Below are positions 55,061 to 64,000 of a DNA stretch of 64,000 nt, in pieces. A program made the position numbers and the translations under genes. Under the pieces are notes generated by a model. The model was not told the DNA's origin and searched no databases. It was given only the letters and a program-made list of their open reading frames with translations. The stretch's first letter is position 1; every line of letters begins with the position of its first letter. This stretch comes from Ophiura sarsii (lineage: Eukaryota; Echinodermata; Ophiuroidea; Amphilepidida; Ophiuridae): NCBI GenBank assembly GCA_035610835.1, contig CM069452.1, forward strand, positions 24,929,121 to 24,993,120. Direction: 5' to 3'.

Positions 55061-55550
55061 TTTTAGACCAAGTACAATGTCATTATATACCTAGATTGTT
55101 CTTCAGACGGTATCCCCCGCCCCCAACCACCCATGCACACAAATCAACTTTATTGGTTTCCTGTACAATTTGTAGACTGCAGTGTTTTGATTTGTTTTTT
55201 GGTTTGAATTATGGAAAATACATACACCATTTCCCTGGTATTTTGGTTTGCAACAGATGCTTCAGAAAATGGTTACAAAACATGCTTCTTTCTTTTGGAT
55301 CGCCCCCATTCCATTTCAATGGAATTTTTATTTCTTTTCAAGTACCTCATATTTCATTCATAAAAGTCATACCCCAAGTACATATACACACTACATCCGA
55401 GCATTACCTAAACCATTTATCTTAATTCATATTTCAGCCAGAATCATTCCACATACAATAGTTCAGTCAGTTCAAAATTTGGCGAACCTGCTTACACCAG
55501 CAAATTAATCTAGACGAGCATGGACGCGCAAGAACACGTACACATCACAT

Positions 55551-55775
55551 AACAATTTATTTTAATTCATATTTCAGTCATAAGTCATACCCCACATATA
55601 TGTACACATTACACAAACATTACAAACAATAACAATTTATTTTAATTCATATTTCAGTCATAAGTCATACCCCACATATATGTACACATTACACAAACAA
55701 TAACAATTTAGTTTAATTCATATTTCAGTCATAAGTCATACCCCACATATATGTACACATTACACAAACAATGTA
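55551..55775 (-). repeat. Three tandem copies of a 71-80-bp unit
   Basis: Units begin AACAATTTA at 55551, 55631 and 55702 and contain CATATTTCAGTCATAAGTCA. The left arm has fewer, more dispersed copies near 18250-18500. Confidence 0.8.
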
Positions 55776-56003
55776 TATTTTAACTCATTTATATCTGACA
55801 TTAAGGCGAGTCAAGAAGCTGTCGCCATAAATCATTTTAAATTTATGTTCTGGTTTTCCCCTTAATTCCACTCTACAAAATGATCCAATTGAAAGCCTTT
55901 CTTTCTGAGTTATGCTTTTGCCTTATGAAGGGCTATATTAAAGTACAGTACAGTGCATGTACAAGTTTCAAATTGTTTTATTACACTTTAAAGCTTTGAT
56001 ATA

Positions 56004-56748
56004 AACTGCTCACAAAAAGTTAGGAAACTTTTTTTAATCAAGTATATTTTTATTATTTATTACCCTCTTTGTATATGTTATATATCATTGGAAAGCTGAA
56101 GTGTTCCTCTTTACAATCATACCACATTTGCAATGATTGCATGTTGCTGAACTTGGCCACATGAATGAGAATGAGGCAAAGTCACAAATCAAATGTGCCA
56201 AAATTATTGTTATCTGTGCTAAACAGTCAATAGGTAATGATCAATAATCAAACCAGTCATGCTTGAGAACCATTATGAATGGTTTACACAAAGATGTGCA
56301 TCAGTGAGCACAACACACACACACCCCAACCCTCATCTCTTTAGAAAAACATTGTTTGGGTATTTGCAAGACTGGGTTAACAATGACTCCAGGTGGAAGG
56401 TCATGAAGGTAAGTGATGAAAGGCTTAGGCCTATAACTTGTAAATTTTTCTGAGACACGGTAAACGTTTTGTTGTTTCAATATGCCGCGTTTAACAGATT
56501 TGGAGAGAGCCCGTGCCATTGGTTCAAACAGTAACACAAAATTGCTACATTTGGCACATTTGATTTGTGACTTTGTCTCATTCTCATTAATGTGGCCAAG
56601 TCCAGCAACATGTCATCATTGCACATTTGGTATCATTTTGAAGAAAAACACTTCAGCTTTCCATTGATATGCACCTTAATACAAGAGAGTAATAAATAAT
56701 AAAAATATACTTGATTAAAAAAAGTTTCCTAACTTTTTGTGAGCAGTT
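56004..56748. mobile_element. Tc1/mariner-type derivative with about 200-bp inverted ends
   Basis: The ends AACTGCTCACAAAAAG and CTTTTTGTGAGCAGTT are flanked by TA (56002-56003, 56749-56750). Inverted similarity continues for about 200 bp per side. A plus-strand fragment at 56482 reads MPRLTDLERARAIG, like the start of a Tc1-type transposase, then breaks off. The other arm has an empty TA near 17950. Confidence 0.8.
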
Positions 56749-56769
56749 TATATGTACATATTGAAGCCG

Positions 56770-57230
56770 AGTCTTTACCCAAGCCTGGAGTCTTGACTCG
56801 AGTTTGGAGTCTTAACTCGAGCCTGGAGTCTTGAATCCAACGAGTCTTGACTCGAGCCTGGAGTCTTGAATCCAGCCTTGAGTCTTGACTCGAGCCTGGA
56901 GTTTTGACTCGAGCCTTGAGTCTTGACTTGAGCCTTGAGTTTTGACTCGAGCCTGGAGTTTTGACTCGAGCCTGGAGTTTTGACTCGAGTTTGGAGTTTT
57001 GACTCGAGCCTGGAGTCTTGACTCGATCCTGGAGCCTGGAGTCTTGACTCGAGCCTGGAGCCTGGAGTTGTTGACTCGAGCCTGGAGTTTTGAATCGATC
57101 CTGGAGCCTGGAGTCTTGACTCGAGCCTGGAGCCTGGAGTTGTTGACTCGAGCCTGGAGTTTTGAATCGAGCCTTGAGTCTTGACTCGAGCCTGGACTTG
57201 GTTTGTAGTTTTATTGGACTCGGACTTGGC
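56770..57230. repeat. 19-bp minisatellite (right arm), expanded
   Basis: The inverse of the array at 17700-17937, about 24 units, with higher-order blocks such as GAGCCTGGAGCCTGGAGT. Open frames on both strands are repeat artefacts. Confidence 0.9.
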
Positions 57231-58203
57231 ACCCCACATTCGGGCTCGAGTCCGGACTTTTGAGACAAAATGACTCAGACTTTGGCTCGGATTTGGCTCA
57301 GATTTGGATCAAAAGTGAGCTCTCTGGTACAAGTCTGGTTATGGCCAATGAATGGTGAAGTAATTGATGAGAAAGAGTAGCGTGTGATTGTACCTTTTCC
57401 CATCCCATGGTGGTAGTGCATGTGAGCATTTTTTTACAAGAACCAAACAAAAGATCCAATTCTGGACATGGCCATTGATTAATTGTGAAATAAGTACAAT
57501 CCCATCCACAGCTTGAACTCATCAGTTGGTAAGGGTACGGTTATTTCTTCATTCATTTGATTTACAAAGTCATCATATTATAATGTACTACCATGCATAA
57601 TAGCCACTAAGTTATACAAAGTACAATATATAAAAATGAAAATACATGACACTATAAAGATGAAAATACACTATACAAAAAGCTCACGCATAAAACTGTT
57701 TGAATTTTTTTTTTTACAATTTTCAAATTACTTTAAAATAAAATCCAAGAACAGTTACAATATAACACAAGAACTTAGTTGATATGATTATTTTTTTCAT
57801 TAATATTAATTACTATTTGTATGTGTATGTTTTAAATGTGCAATGGCCACTAAATCTGGGAGAGCAAAAAGGGAACAGATTGCCCCCACTCCCTCCGATG
57901 GCTTTTAATTAAAGAAATAAACAATGATACCATATTAGGCAATTTTTACCCAAAGTCCTGGGCATATCTATACCCTGATCGGATTTTGATATACCCACAT
58001 TCACACTGTTGTAATGAGTTTTAACAATCTTATATATATATACAGTATATAGTCCTGATTATTATATATCACAAAATATAATATTTGAAAGAACAGAGAT
58101 CAGTGGCATACAGTGGCTAACTTTTCAATTAATAGCCATACTATGGTAGAAAGAAACATCCTTTTAAAACCCTTGTAGATTATATATGTGTATACTCTTA
58201 GTG

Positions 58204-58642
58204 TGAGTAAGATCAACGACGAGCGAAGCGAGGAGTGGTCTTACGATCTTGTAGCTAACGCGAGGTGGTCTTAATTGTGACAGGCATGGTCTTAAGTGGT
58301 GTAAACATGCTAGGTCTTAATGTGACAGGCAATGGTCTTACTGTCAGGCGATTAACCTCTATCACTTATCACATCTTGTGATAGGCGATTAACCTCTATC
58401 ACTTGTCACATCTTAAAAAAAGTGTGTGGTATGTATGTGTCAACAAGTATGGTTGTTTTAGCAATGTGAGGGATATTTTCAAACACCATTTTAATTTAAG
58501 TATTGTGAATGTGAATACACTATACTTATTAAAAAAGACTAAACCGCTTTGTGAACTATAATTGCACTTGTGTCTTCCAAGAGTGTTTTTAGGCTCAAAT
58601 ATATCCCGCTGGAGCGGGTCTCCCAGAGATTCAAGTAGGAGG
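58204..58642. other. Non-coding with GGTCTTA and GGCGATTAACC repeats
   Basis: TGGTCTTA recurs five times at 58230-58340, and GGCGATTAACCTCTATCACTT occurs twice at about 58347 and 58384. No gene is recognised. Confidence 0.5.
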
Positions 58643-59400
58643 AAATGCAACTCTAAGCTTGGGGTTTGGTCACAACTAAGAACATAGGCCTATATTTATT
58701 AAGCAACATCAAGAAACTCACCATGGTAGGCATAATAAACAATACATACACAGCGCTTGATACATACTCATACTATGGCTTACATGTACATACTTTACAT
58801 ACACGCTCCCAGGCATACTTTCAGAAATGTAACTCCAAGCTTGGGGTTTGAGGTCACAACTAAGAACATATACGGTATTTACTTTAGTAAGCAACATGAA
58901 GACATGTTACCATGGTAGGCATAATGAACAACTGGAACAACACATACACAGAGCTTGATATGAATACTATGGCTTACATATGTACAGAATTTACATACCC
59001 GCTCCCACAGATACTTTCAAGTAACAGAAATTGCAACACGAAGCTTGGGGTATGGTCACATCTAAGAACATACATGTATATTTAGTAAGCAACATGAAGA
59101 CATGCCACCATGGTAGGCGTAATGAACAATACATAAACAGAGCTTGATTGTGTACATAATTTACATACACGCTCCCACAGACACTTTCAAGTAACATAAA
59201 ATGCAACTCTAAGCATGGGGTTTGGTCACAACTAAGAACATATACCGTATTTAGTAAGCAGCATGAAGACATGTCACCATGGTAGGCATAATGAACAATA
59301 CATAAACAGAGCTTGATACATACTCATACTATAGCTTACATATGTATAGAATTTACATACACGCTCCCACAGATATTTCAAGTAACATATACAAAATTGT
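58643..59400 (+). repeat. Four tandem units of about 170-200 bp
   Basis: Units start near 58643, 58826, 59028 and 59199 with AATGCAACTCTAAGCTTGGG variants and contain GGTCACAACTAAGAACATA, CATGGTAGGCATAATGAAC and ACACGCTCCCA. Confidence 0.85.
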
Positions 59401-59839
59401 ACTACACCCCAACTACTTGAATCTATTCACACACCAATTATGTTTCAATTAAACCTTTAAAACTTGTCATGCTTGTTGATATTACTAAAACTGATTTATT
59501 CTGCAATTCCCCAAGTGTATTTTGAAACTGCATCCCTTGGTAATGACCACCTAATGTCAGGGTTAATGCTTCCTAAACTTGTTTATACACATATGTCAAC
59601 GCTTACATCTCTCACCTTCATTGCCTTCATATACCATTTTCCCTATCTTCTTAAGCTGATAAGGTCTGGGTGTATGAAGAGCTTACACAGGTCTATGTGC
59701 TACAATTCTTTTTGGTGTAGCGCTCTTAATTGTCAACCAATCTTTGTGAACAATATCTCAAATTGAATAGGAGAATTTATTCCATAATTTTGTAATTTGA
59801 TACTTAAGTTGGAACTACAACTTTAGCGTTGTGAGCGTA

Positions 59840-59845
59840 TTTATT
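59840..59845 (-). terminator. Polyadenylation signal AATAAA of the minus-strand gene
   Basis: AATAAA on the minus strand, about 52 bases after the stop codon at 59898-59900. It lies outside the duplicated segment, so the second copy of the last exon has no such signal at this distance. Confidence 0.5.
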
Positions 59846-59897
59846 GCCTCTTAATTTCCTTTTCTTGAGGACTGTAGATCAGCGTAGAGTGTTGTTA

Positions 59898-59990
59898 TCA
59901 GTACATCGTTTCTTCACAGAATTTCAGCTGCCAGATCTTAGCTCCGTAAAGTTCAAATTTGGGTCTACCCATCAGTTCAACGAGTGGTTT
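59898..59990 (-). CDS. Last coding exon of a minus-strand gene (possible NEK1-type C-terminus)
   Basis: The acceptor TTTGTTTCAG ends at 59991. The exon starts in phase 0 and encodes KPLVELMGRPKFELYGAKIW, then QLKFCEETMY, then TGA. Joined to the exon at 60422, the module (G-x-E-x-x-x-K-A-Y … LG/MG … LY-x-K-I) resembles, from memory, the very C-terminus of NEK1-type kinases. The name is tentative. The kinase domain would lie beyond the window edge at higher coordinates. Confidence 0.6.
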   Translation of the reverse strand, partial: KPLVELMGRPKFELYGAKIWQLKFCEETMY

Positions 59991-60421
59991 CTGAAACAAA
60001 GTAAGAAAAACAAAGAAAGACAAAAATTAGTATTTCACATTTACAACCATACATTTTTTAAATTAAAGTTTTCTGAAAGCGGATATGGTTTGTAGGTTTT
60101 GAATGTTCATACGTTCATGGTATTACAGCGATAATTTTCTAACCTAAAATTTAAAAAAAGTATGGGTTGGTATGAAAAACAAACAGTTCTAAAAGTGTTC
60201 GCTGATTATACCTCATTAATAACAAACACCATCAAATGTTCACACATGGCATTGTACATTGCATGATGTTCTTGTGGAATTCCACAAAGAGCCGCACACT
60301 GTTTTGCTGTGTTTTTCCCCCGTCCCCCGATTTGTTCCACCATTTTTAATGATGGCGACCAAATAGAGGGAGGTGGGGACCCAGTCTATAGAGGGACGTG
60401 GTGGATCAAGTCTAGCCTTAC

Positions 60422-60561
60422 CTCAGTATCACCATCTTCTTCATTCTCTAATATGTCATATGCCTTCATTAAGACTTCCAACCCGACACCATGTATGACG
60501 TCTTTCCTTAGGATGGCTATCCTATCCATAAGACGGCCGGATGTTGTCATGGTAGCGTTGC
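60422..60561 (-). CDS. Penultimate coding exon of the minus-strand gene
   Basis: 140 nt. The acceptor is TCATTCAG (ending 60562) and the donor is GTAAGG (60421 downward). It enters in phase 1 and leaves in phase 0. It encodes NATMTTSGRLMDRIAILRKD, then a helical, acidic stretch ending ILENEEDGDTE. Phase agrees with both neighbours. It is duplicated exactly at 63253-63392. Confidence 0.65.
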
Positions 60562-60569
60562 CTGAATGA

Positions 60570-61220
60570 TGAGGATAGAATGAAAATGGTTATTATGAAA
60601 CACGTCAACATTGTTGGGGATATGTGGGGACCATGGAAATTGTATATTACTTGCTATTGTCCCATTTTGTAAGTCAGGTATTTAGATGGGATGAGAGCAG
60701 AGGGGGAGAGAGACTCTTAAGTTTTCAATTTCAATTTTCTTTCAGCTATATCAATATTTTGAAATAGATTTGACCTTTGTGGGTGCTGGGGTGGGAAGTT
60801 TACACCTACAGTGGGATAAGCATGAAATGTAAGCTTTGCATAATTACATTACACAAATCTCTCAACAAGGACAGGGCCAATACCAGCTACCACATGTCAA
60901 TGACCTCTGACATTATATTTACAAAAGGTAGGTCAGGTAGGACTGGTAAGGAAAGTTGCAACTGAAAATGGGGTTGAAATATCCTAGGCCATAATACTTG
61001 ATTCTCAAAGTAGAAACAAAAACACTAATTTGGGATAAAGGATTTTTTTCTTCATCAAATTTATTTGAATATTTGACATATATTTTTGAAGGAAAATACA
61101 CAGAAAAATACACAGAAAGGCGAAGCCTCTGGGTAGTCTCAAATAATTTCTGAGAGTTTTTGTTAGAACCTTTGAAAGAATGACCCGTATTTTCAAAGTA
61201 TGCCTATATCTGTGCCACCT
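60570..61220 (-). other. Intron of the minus-strand gene
   Basis: Between the exons at 61223-61476 and 60422-60561. No repeat or other feature stands out. Its lower part is included in the duplication. Confidence 0.5.
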
Positions 61221-61222
61221 AC

Positions 61223-61476
61223 CTAATCCTCTAGGAGCCCTAGGTGCAGCAGGTGCTATACTGATATCTCTGGTAGAGTTCATGGGGTCAGCTCCATATG
61301 ACGACATCTCCGATGGTGGGGGCGCTATCATACCGGTTGTGTCGGGAGAATCTTTGCCACCGCTGCTTGCCTCCGATGAGTCCTCAGGTGAATCGCGACC
61401 TTCTCCTTTAGAGGGTTTGTCCAACTTTAAGGTGGTTTCAAGTAACGATGAGAACTCATCAATTTCTTTGTCTTCC
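61223..61476 (-). CDS. Internal coding exon of the minus-strand gene
   Basis: 254 nt, entering in phase 2 after acceptor GACACCAG and leaving in phase 1 at donor GTAGGT (61222 downward). It encodes an acidic, Ser/Pro-rich, probably disordered piece: EDKEIDEFSSLLETTLKLDK, then SPEDSSEASSGGKDSP and APAAPRAPRGLG. The split Gly codon joins exactly to the next exon. No domain is recognised. Confidence 0.65.
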
Positions 61477-61479
61477 CTG

Positions 61480-62189
61480 GTGTCAAAAATGCAAAGAAAG
61501 AGTAGATCAATGGTGGTACCATGACACATGATTAATTTAGAAATGAGATAAAATCATGTATGTATATTTACTGTAAGTACAAATTTTTGGCTACAGCCTA
61601 GAATCAATCTAAAATCTTTAAAGTGGTATCCAGTGTAACCGTGTGTTTGAAGTGAAACGAAAAATTGGGCAGAATGCACACATGTATGACATGGCTAGAG
61701 GATGCGATCGAAGAGTCATATACAAAATGGGATAAATGTTATATTTTGAGTTGATATCACCAATATGATGTACATCAAAATGGCTTCAAATTAAGACAAT
61801 GCTTTTAGATTTAACTAATTATACTTGTTAGCTATGAAAGTAAACTTTTTGAGATTAGATAAAAAGAATAACAAATTGCACAACATGTGGGATGTTGGGC
61901 AACAGCGAGCCCAAAGTGTGGGGCTTCAATAGCCAGCCTTAAGGTTCGTTCATAGTTCACACTAGGCGATATTTGCTGTGCGTTACGGCAGCCTTACTTC
62001 CGCCGCATTGTTCATCGCAGGTCACATTGGGTCAACGTGGGTCACCGCATACGGTGTCATCCAACGCCTTGTGGCAAAATAGGAGAACGTCAGCGTTAAC
62101 GTAATGCGTCGTAGCCTGCCGCAATAGCAGTTGAATACTTTTTAACTCCATTGCGAGTCTATTCCACATTCATACATTATTTGACAAGC
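61480..62189. other. Intron or intergenic sequence
   Basis: Presumably intron of the minus-strand gene. GTTCACACTAGGCG and GCGTTACGGCAGCC-type sequence at 61945-62130 looks like a decayed MITE, but no ends are clear. Confidence 0.4.
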
Positions 62190-62716
62190 TTCCCAGATAA
62201 CACAGATACGTCGGGCCGACGTCGGGTTTTGGTCGGTAACGTCGGCTGGACGTCGTGTCTTATTCGAGACGTCCAGCCGACGTCGGCACAACGTTGGTAT
62301 TTATTGGCTAACAAAACGTCAGTCCATTGACGTCGTCAGAACGTCGAGTATACGTCGGGTACTGTACGTTCGCCTACTGCCGTCGTATGGACGTCGGTTG
62401 TAGGTCGTCAAAAGACCGTAATTATGTTGGTCTTATTGGGGATGTCCACTAAACGTCGGCTCGACGTTAGACAAACGTGGCTTACAAAACGTCGGCTCAA
62501 TAACGTTATAAAGACGTCATCTTTAGGCCAAGTACAGAACGTCGGCGTACTGCTGTCGAATGGACGTCGGCTTAACGTCGCCGAAAACTGTCAATTCTGT
62601 CAGTAAATAAAGACTTATTATGGACGTCTTTTAAACGTCGGCATGACGTTGGTCAAACATGGCCTATATACGTCGGTCTACTGACACTTTAAGGACGTCA
62701 TATTTAGGCCAAGTAC
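62190..62716. repeat. ACGTCGG-rich repeat array
   Basis: More than 25 occurrences of GACGTC, ACGTCGG or AACGTCGGC on both strands within 530 bp, with a longer word TTTAGGCCAAGTACAGA at about 62523 and 62704. The left edge CCCAGATAACACAGATACG looks like a terminus. The right edge is the duplication junction. Confidence 0.8.
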
Positions 62717-62728
62717 AGAGTGTTGTTA

Positions 62729-62821
62729 TCAGTACATCGTTTCTTCACAGAATTTCAGCTGCCAGATCTTAGCTCCGTAAAGTTCAAATTTGGGTCTACC
62801 CATCAGTTCAACGAGTGGTTT
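62729..62821 (-). CDS. Duplicate of the last exon of the minus-strand gene
   Basis: Identical to 59898-59990, with the same acceptor and stop. Only 12 bases of the original 3' flank are copied, then the ACGTCGG array begins, so the original polyadenylation signal is lost. It may be an alternative 3' end, a dead copy or an assembly duplicate. Confidence 0.45.
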   Translation of the reverse strand, partial: KPLVELMGRPKFELYGAKIWQLKFCEETMY

Positions 62822-63252
62822 CTGAAACAAAGTAAGAAAAACAAAGAAAGACAAAAATTAGTATTTCACATTTACAACCATACATTTTTTAAATTAAAGT
62901 TTTCTGAAAGCGGATATGGTTTGTAGGTTTTGAATGTTCATACGTTCATGGTATTACAGCGATAATTTTCTAACCTAAAATTTAAAAAAAGTATGGGTTG
63001 GTATGAAAAACAAACAGTTCTAAAAGTGTTCGCTGATTATACCTCATTAATAACAAACACCATCAAATGTTCACACATGGCATTGTACATTGCATGATGT
63101 TCTTGTGGAATTCCACAAAGAGCCGCACACTGTTTTGCTGTGTTTTTCCCCCGTCCCCCGATTTGTTCCACCATTTTTAATGATGGCGACCAAATAGAGG
63201 GAGGTGGGGACCCAGTCTATAGAGGGACGTGGTGGATCAAGTCTAGCCTTAC

Positions 63253-63392
63253 CTCAGTATCACCATCTTCTTCATTCTCTAATATGTCATATGCCTTCAT
63301 TAAGACTTCCAACCCGACACCATGTATGACGTCTTTCCTTAGGATGGCTATCCTATCCATAAGACGGCCGGATGTTGTCATGGTAGCGTTGC
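63253..63392 (-). CDS. Duplicate of the penultimate exon of the minus-strand gene
   Basis: Identical to 60422-60561, including splice sites. If both copies are real, transcripts could use either pair, or splice through both: the exon pair has entry phase 1 and contains a stop in its second member. Confidence 0.45.
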
Positions 63393-64000
63393 CTGAATGA
63401 TGAGGATAGAATGAAAATGGTTATTATGAAACACGTCAACATTGTTGGGGATATGTGGGGACCATGGAAATTGTATATTACTTGCTATTGTCCCATTTTG
63501 TAAGTCAGGTATTTAGATGGGATGAGAGCAGAGGGGGAGAGAGACTCTTAAGTTTTCAATTTCAATTTTCTTTCAGCTATATCAATATTTTGAAATAGAT
63601 TTGACCTTTGTGGGTGCTGGGGTGGGAAGTTTACACCTACAGTGGGATAAGCATGAAATGTAAGCTTTGCATAATTACATTACACAAATCTCTCAACAAG
63701 GACAGGGCCAATACCAGCTACCACATGTCAATGACCTCTGACATTATATTTACAAAAGGTAGGTCAGGTAGGACTGGTAAGGAAAGTTGCAACTGAAAAT
63801 GGGGTTGAAATATCCTAGGCCATAATACTTGATTCTCAAAGTAGAAACAAAAACACTAATTTGGGATAAAGGATTTTTTTCTTCATCAAATTTATTTGAA
63901 TATTTGACATATATTTTTGAAGGAAAATACACAGAAAAATACACAGAAAGGCGAAGCCTCTGGGTAGTCTCAAATAATTTCTGAGAGTTTTTGTTAGAAC

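Larger units (their letters stand above)
55325..58203 (-). repeat. Right arm of the long inverted duplication
   Basis: Reverse complement of 15639-18535. It lacks the two transposons of the left arm but carries its own insertion (56004-56748), a longer minisatellite and extra copies of a 71-80-bp unit. Confidence 0.85.
62717..64000 (-). repeat. Second copy of 59886-61169, reaching the window end
   Basis: A direct repeat with constant offset 2831. I saw no difference over the 1284 bp compared. It starts 12 bases beyond the stop codon of the last exon. Confidence 0.9.

Noticed and set aside
55015..55425. 136-residue protein
   Set aside because: It crosses the end of a hAT element and enters the inverted duplication; low-complexity proline, no domain.
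55248..55508. Host exon conserved between inverted arms
   Set aside because: The partner arm does not keep the frame; the match is explained by the duplication.
56729..57268. 179- and 154-residue repeat proteins on the minus strand
   Set aside because: Both frames run over the same minisatellite in the right arm.

Overview
This is metazoan nuclear DNA: AT-rich, with split genes, GT-AG introns and a very high load of nested transposons. A caspase-adaptor gene with CARD plus death domain, Ty3/gypsy, Penelope-like and jockey-superfamily (CR1/L2-like) retroelement remains, many hAT and TA/TTAA-target MITEs, and poly(dG)/poly(dC) tracts up to 25 nt suggest a marine invertebrate. A deuterostome such as a hemichordate, cephalochordate or echinoderm is my best guess, but the species cannot be fixed from sequence alone.

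Layout. 1-4440: repeats only, including a hAT MITE inserted in a tRNA-derived SINE. 4441-11586 (+): a five-coding-exon gene for a CARD + linker + death-domain protein of about 306 residues, closest in plan to CRADD/RAIDD; its three short linker exons are diverged tandem copies. 11587-26080: MITEs, foldbacks and tandem repeats, a three-level transposon nest (22546-24678), a Penelope-like fragment with inverted terminal repeats that carry hammerhead-ribozyme-like motifs (24822-25395), and a broken LINE reverse-transcriptase end. 26124-42263: an old, decayed Ty3/gypsy element whose 3' LTR is split by a young 11.6-kb Ty3/gypsy element (30191-41777) with 2.44-kb LTRs that are almost identical, a tRNA-Leu-type primer-binding site, gag in two frames and a long open pol. 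42264-55300: palindromes, a 3-kb tandem duplication, a degenerate satellite-like array and GC-rich foldback elements. 15639-18535 and 55325-58203 are two arms of one inverted duplication about 37 kb apart. Three transposon insertions present in one arm are missing from the other, so each has a visible empty site. 58204-64000: tandem repeats, then the 3' exons of a minus-strand gene (a possible NEK1-type C-terminal module) whose last two exons are repeated, apparently without differences, 2831 bp downstream, next to an ACGTCGG-rich array.

Only two host genes are supported: the CARD/death-domain adaptor, which by family would link a death-domain receptor complex to a CARD-containing caspase, and the 3' end of the minus-strand gene. 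Nearly everything else is transposon or repeat, and the relative ages of many insertions can be read from nesting, target-site duplications and empty sites.
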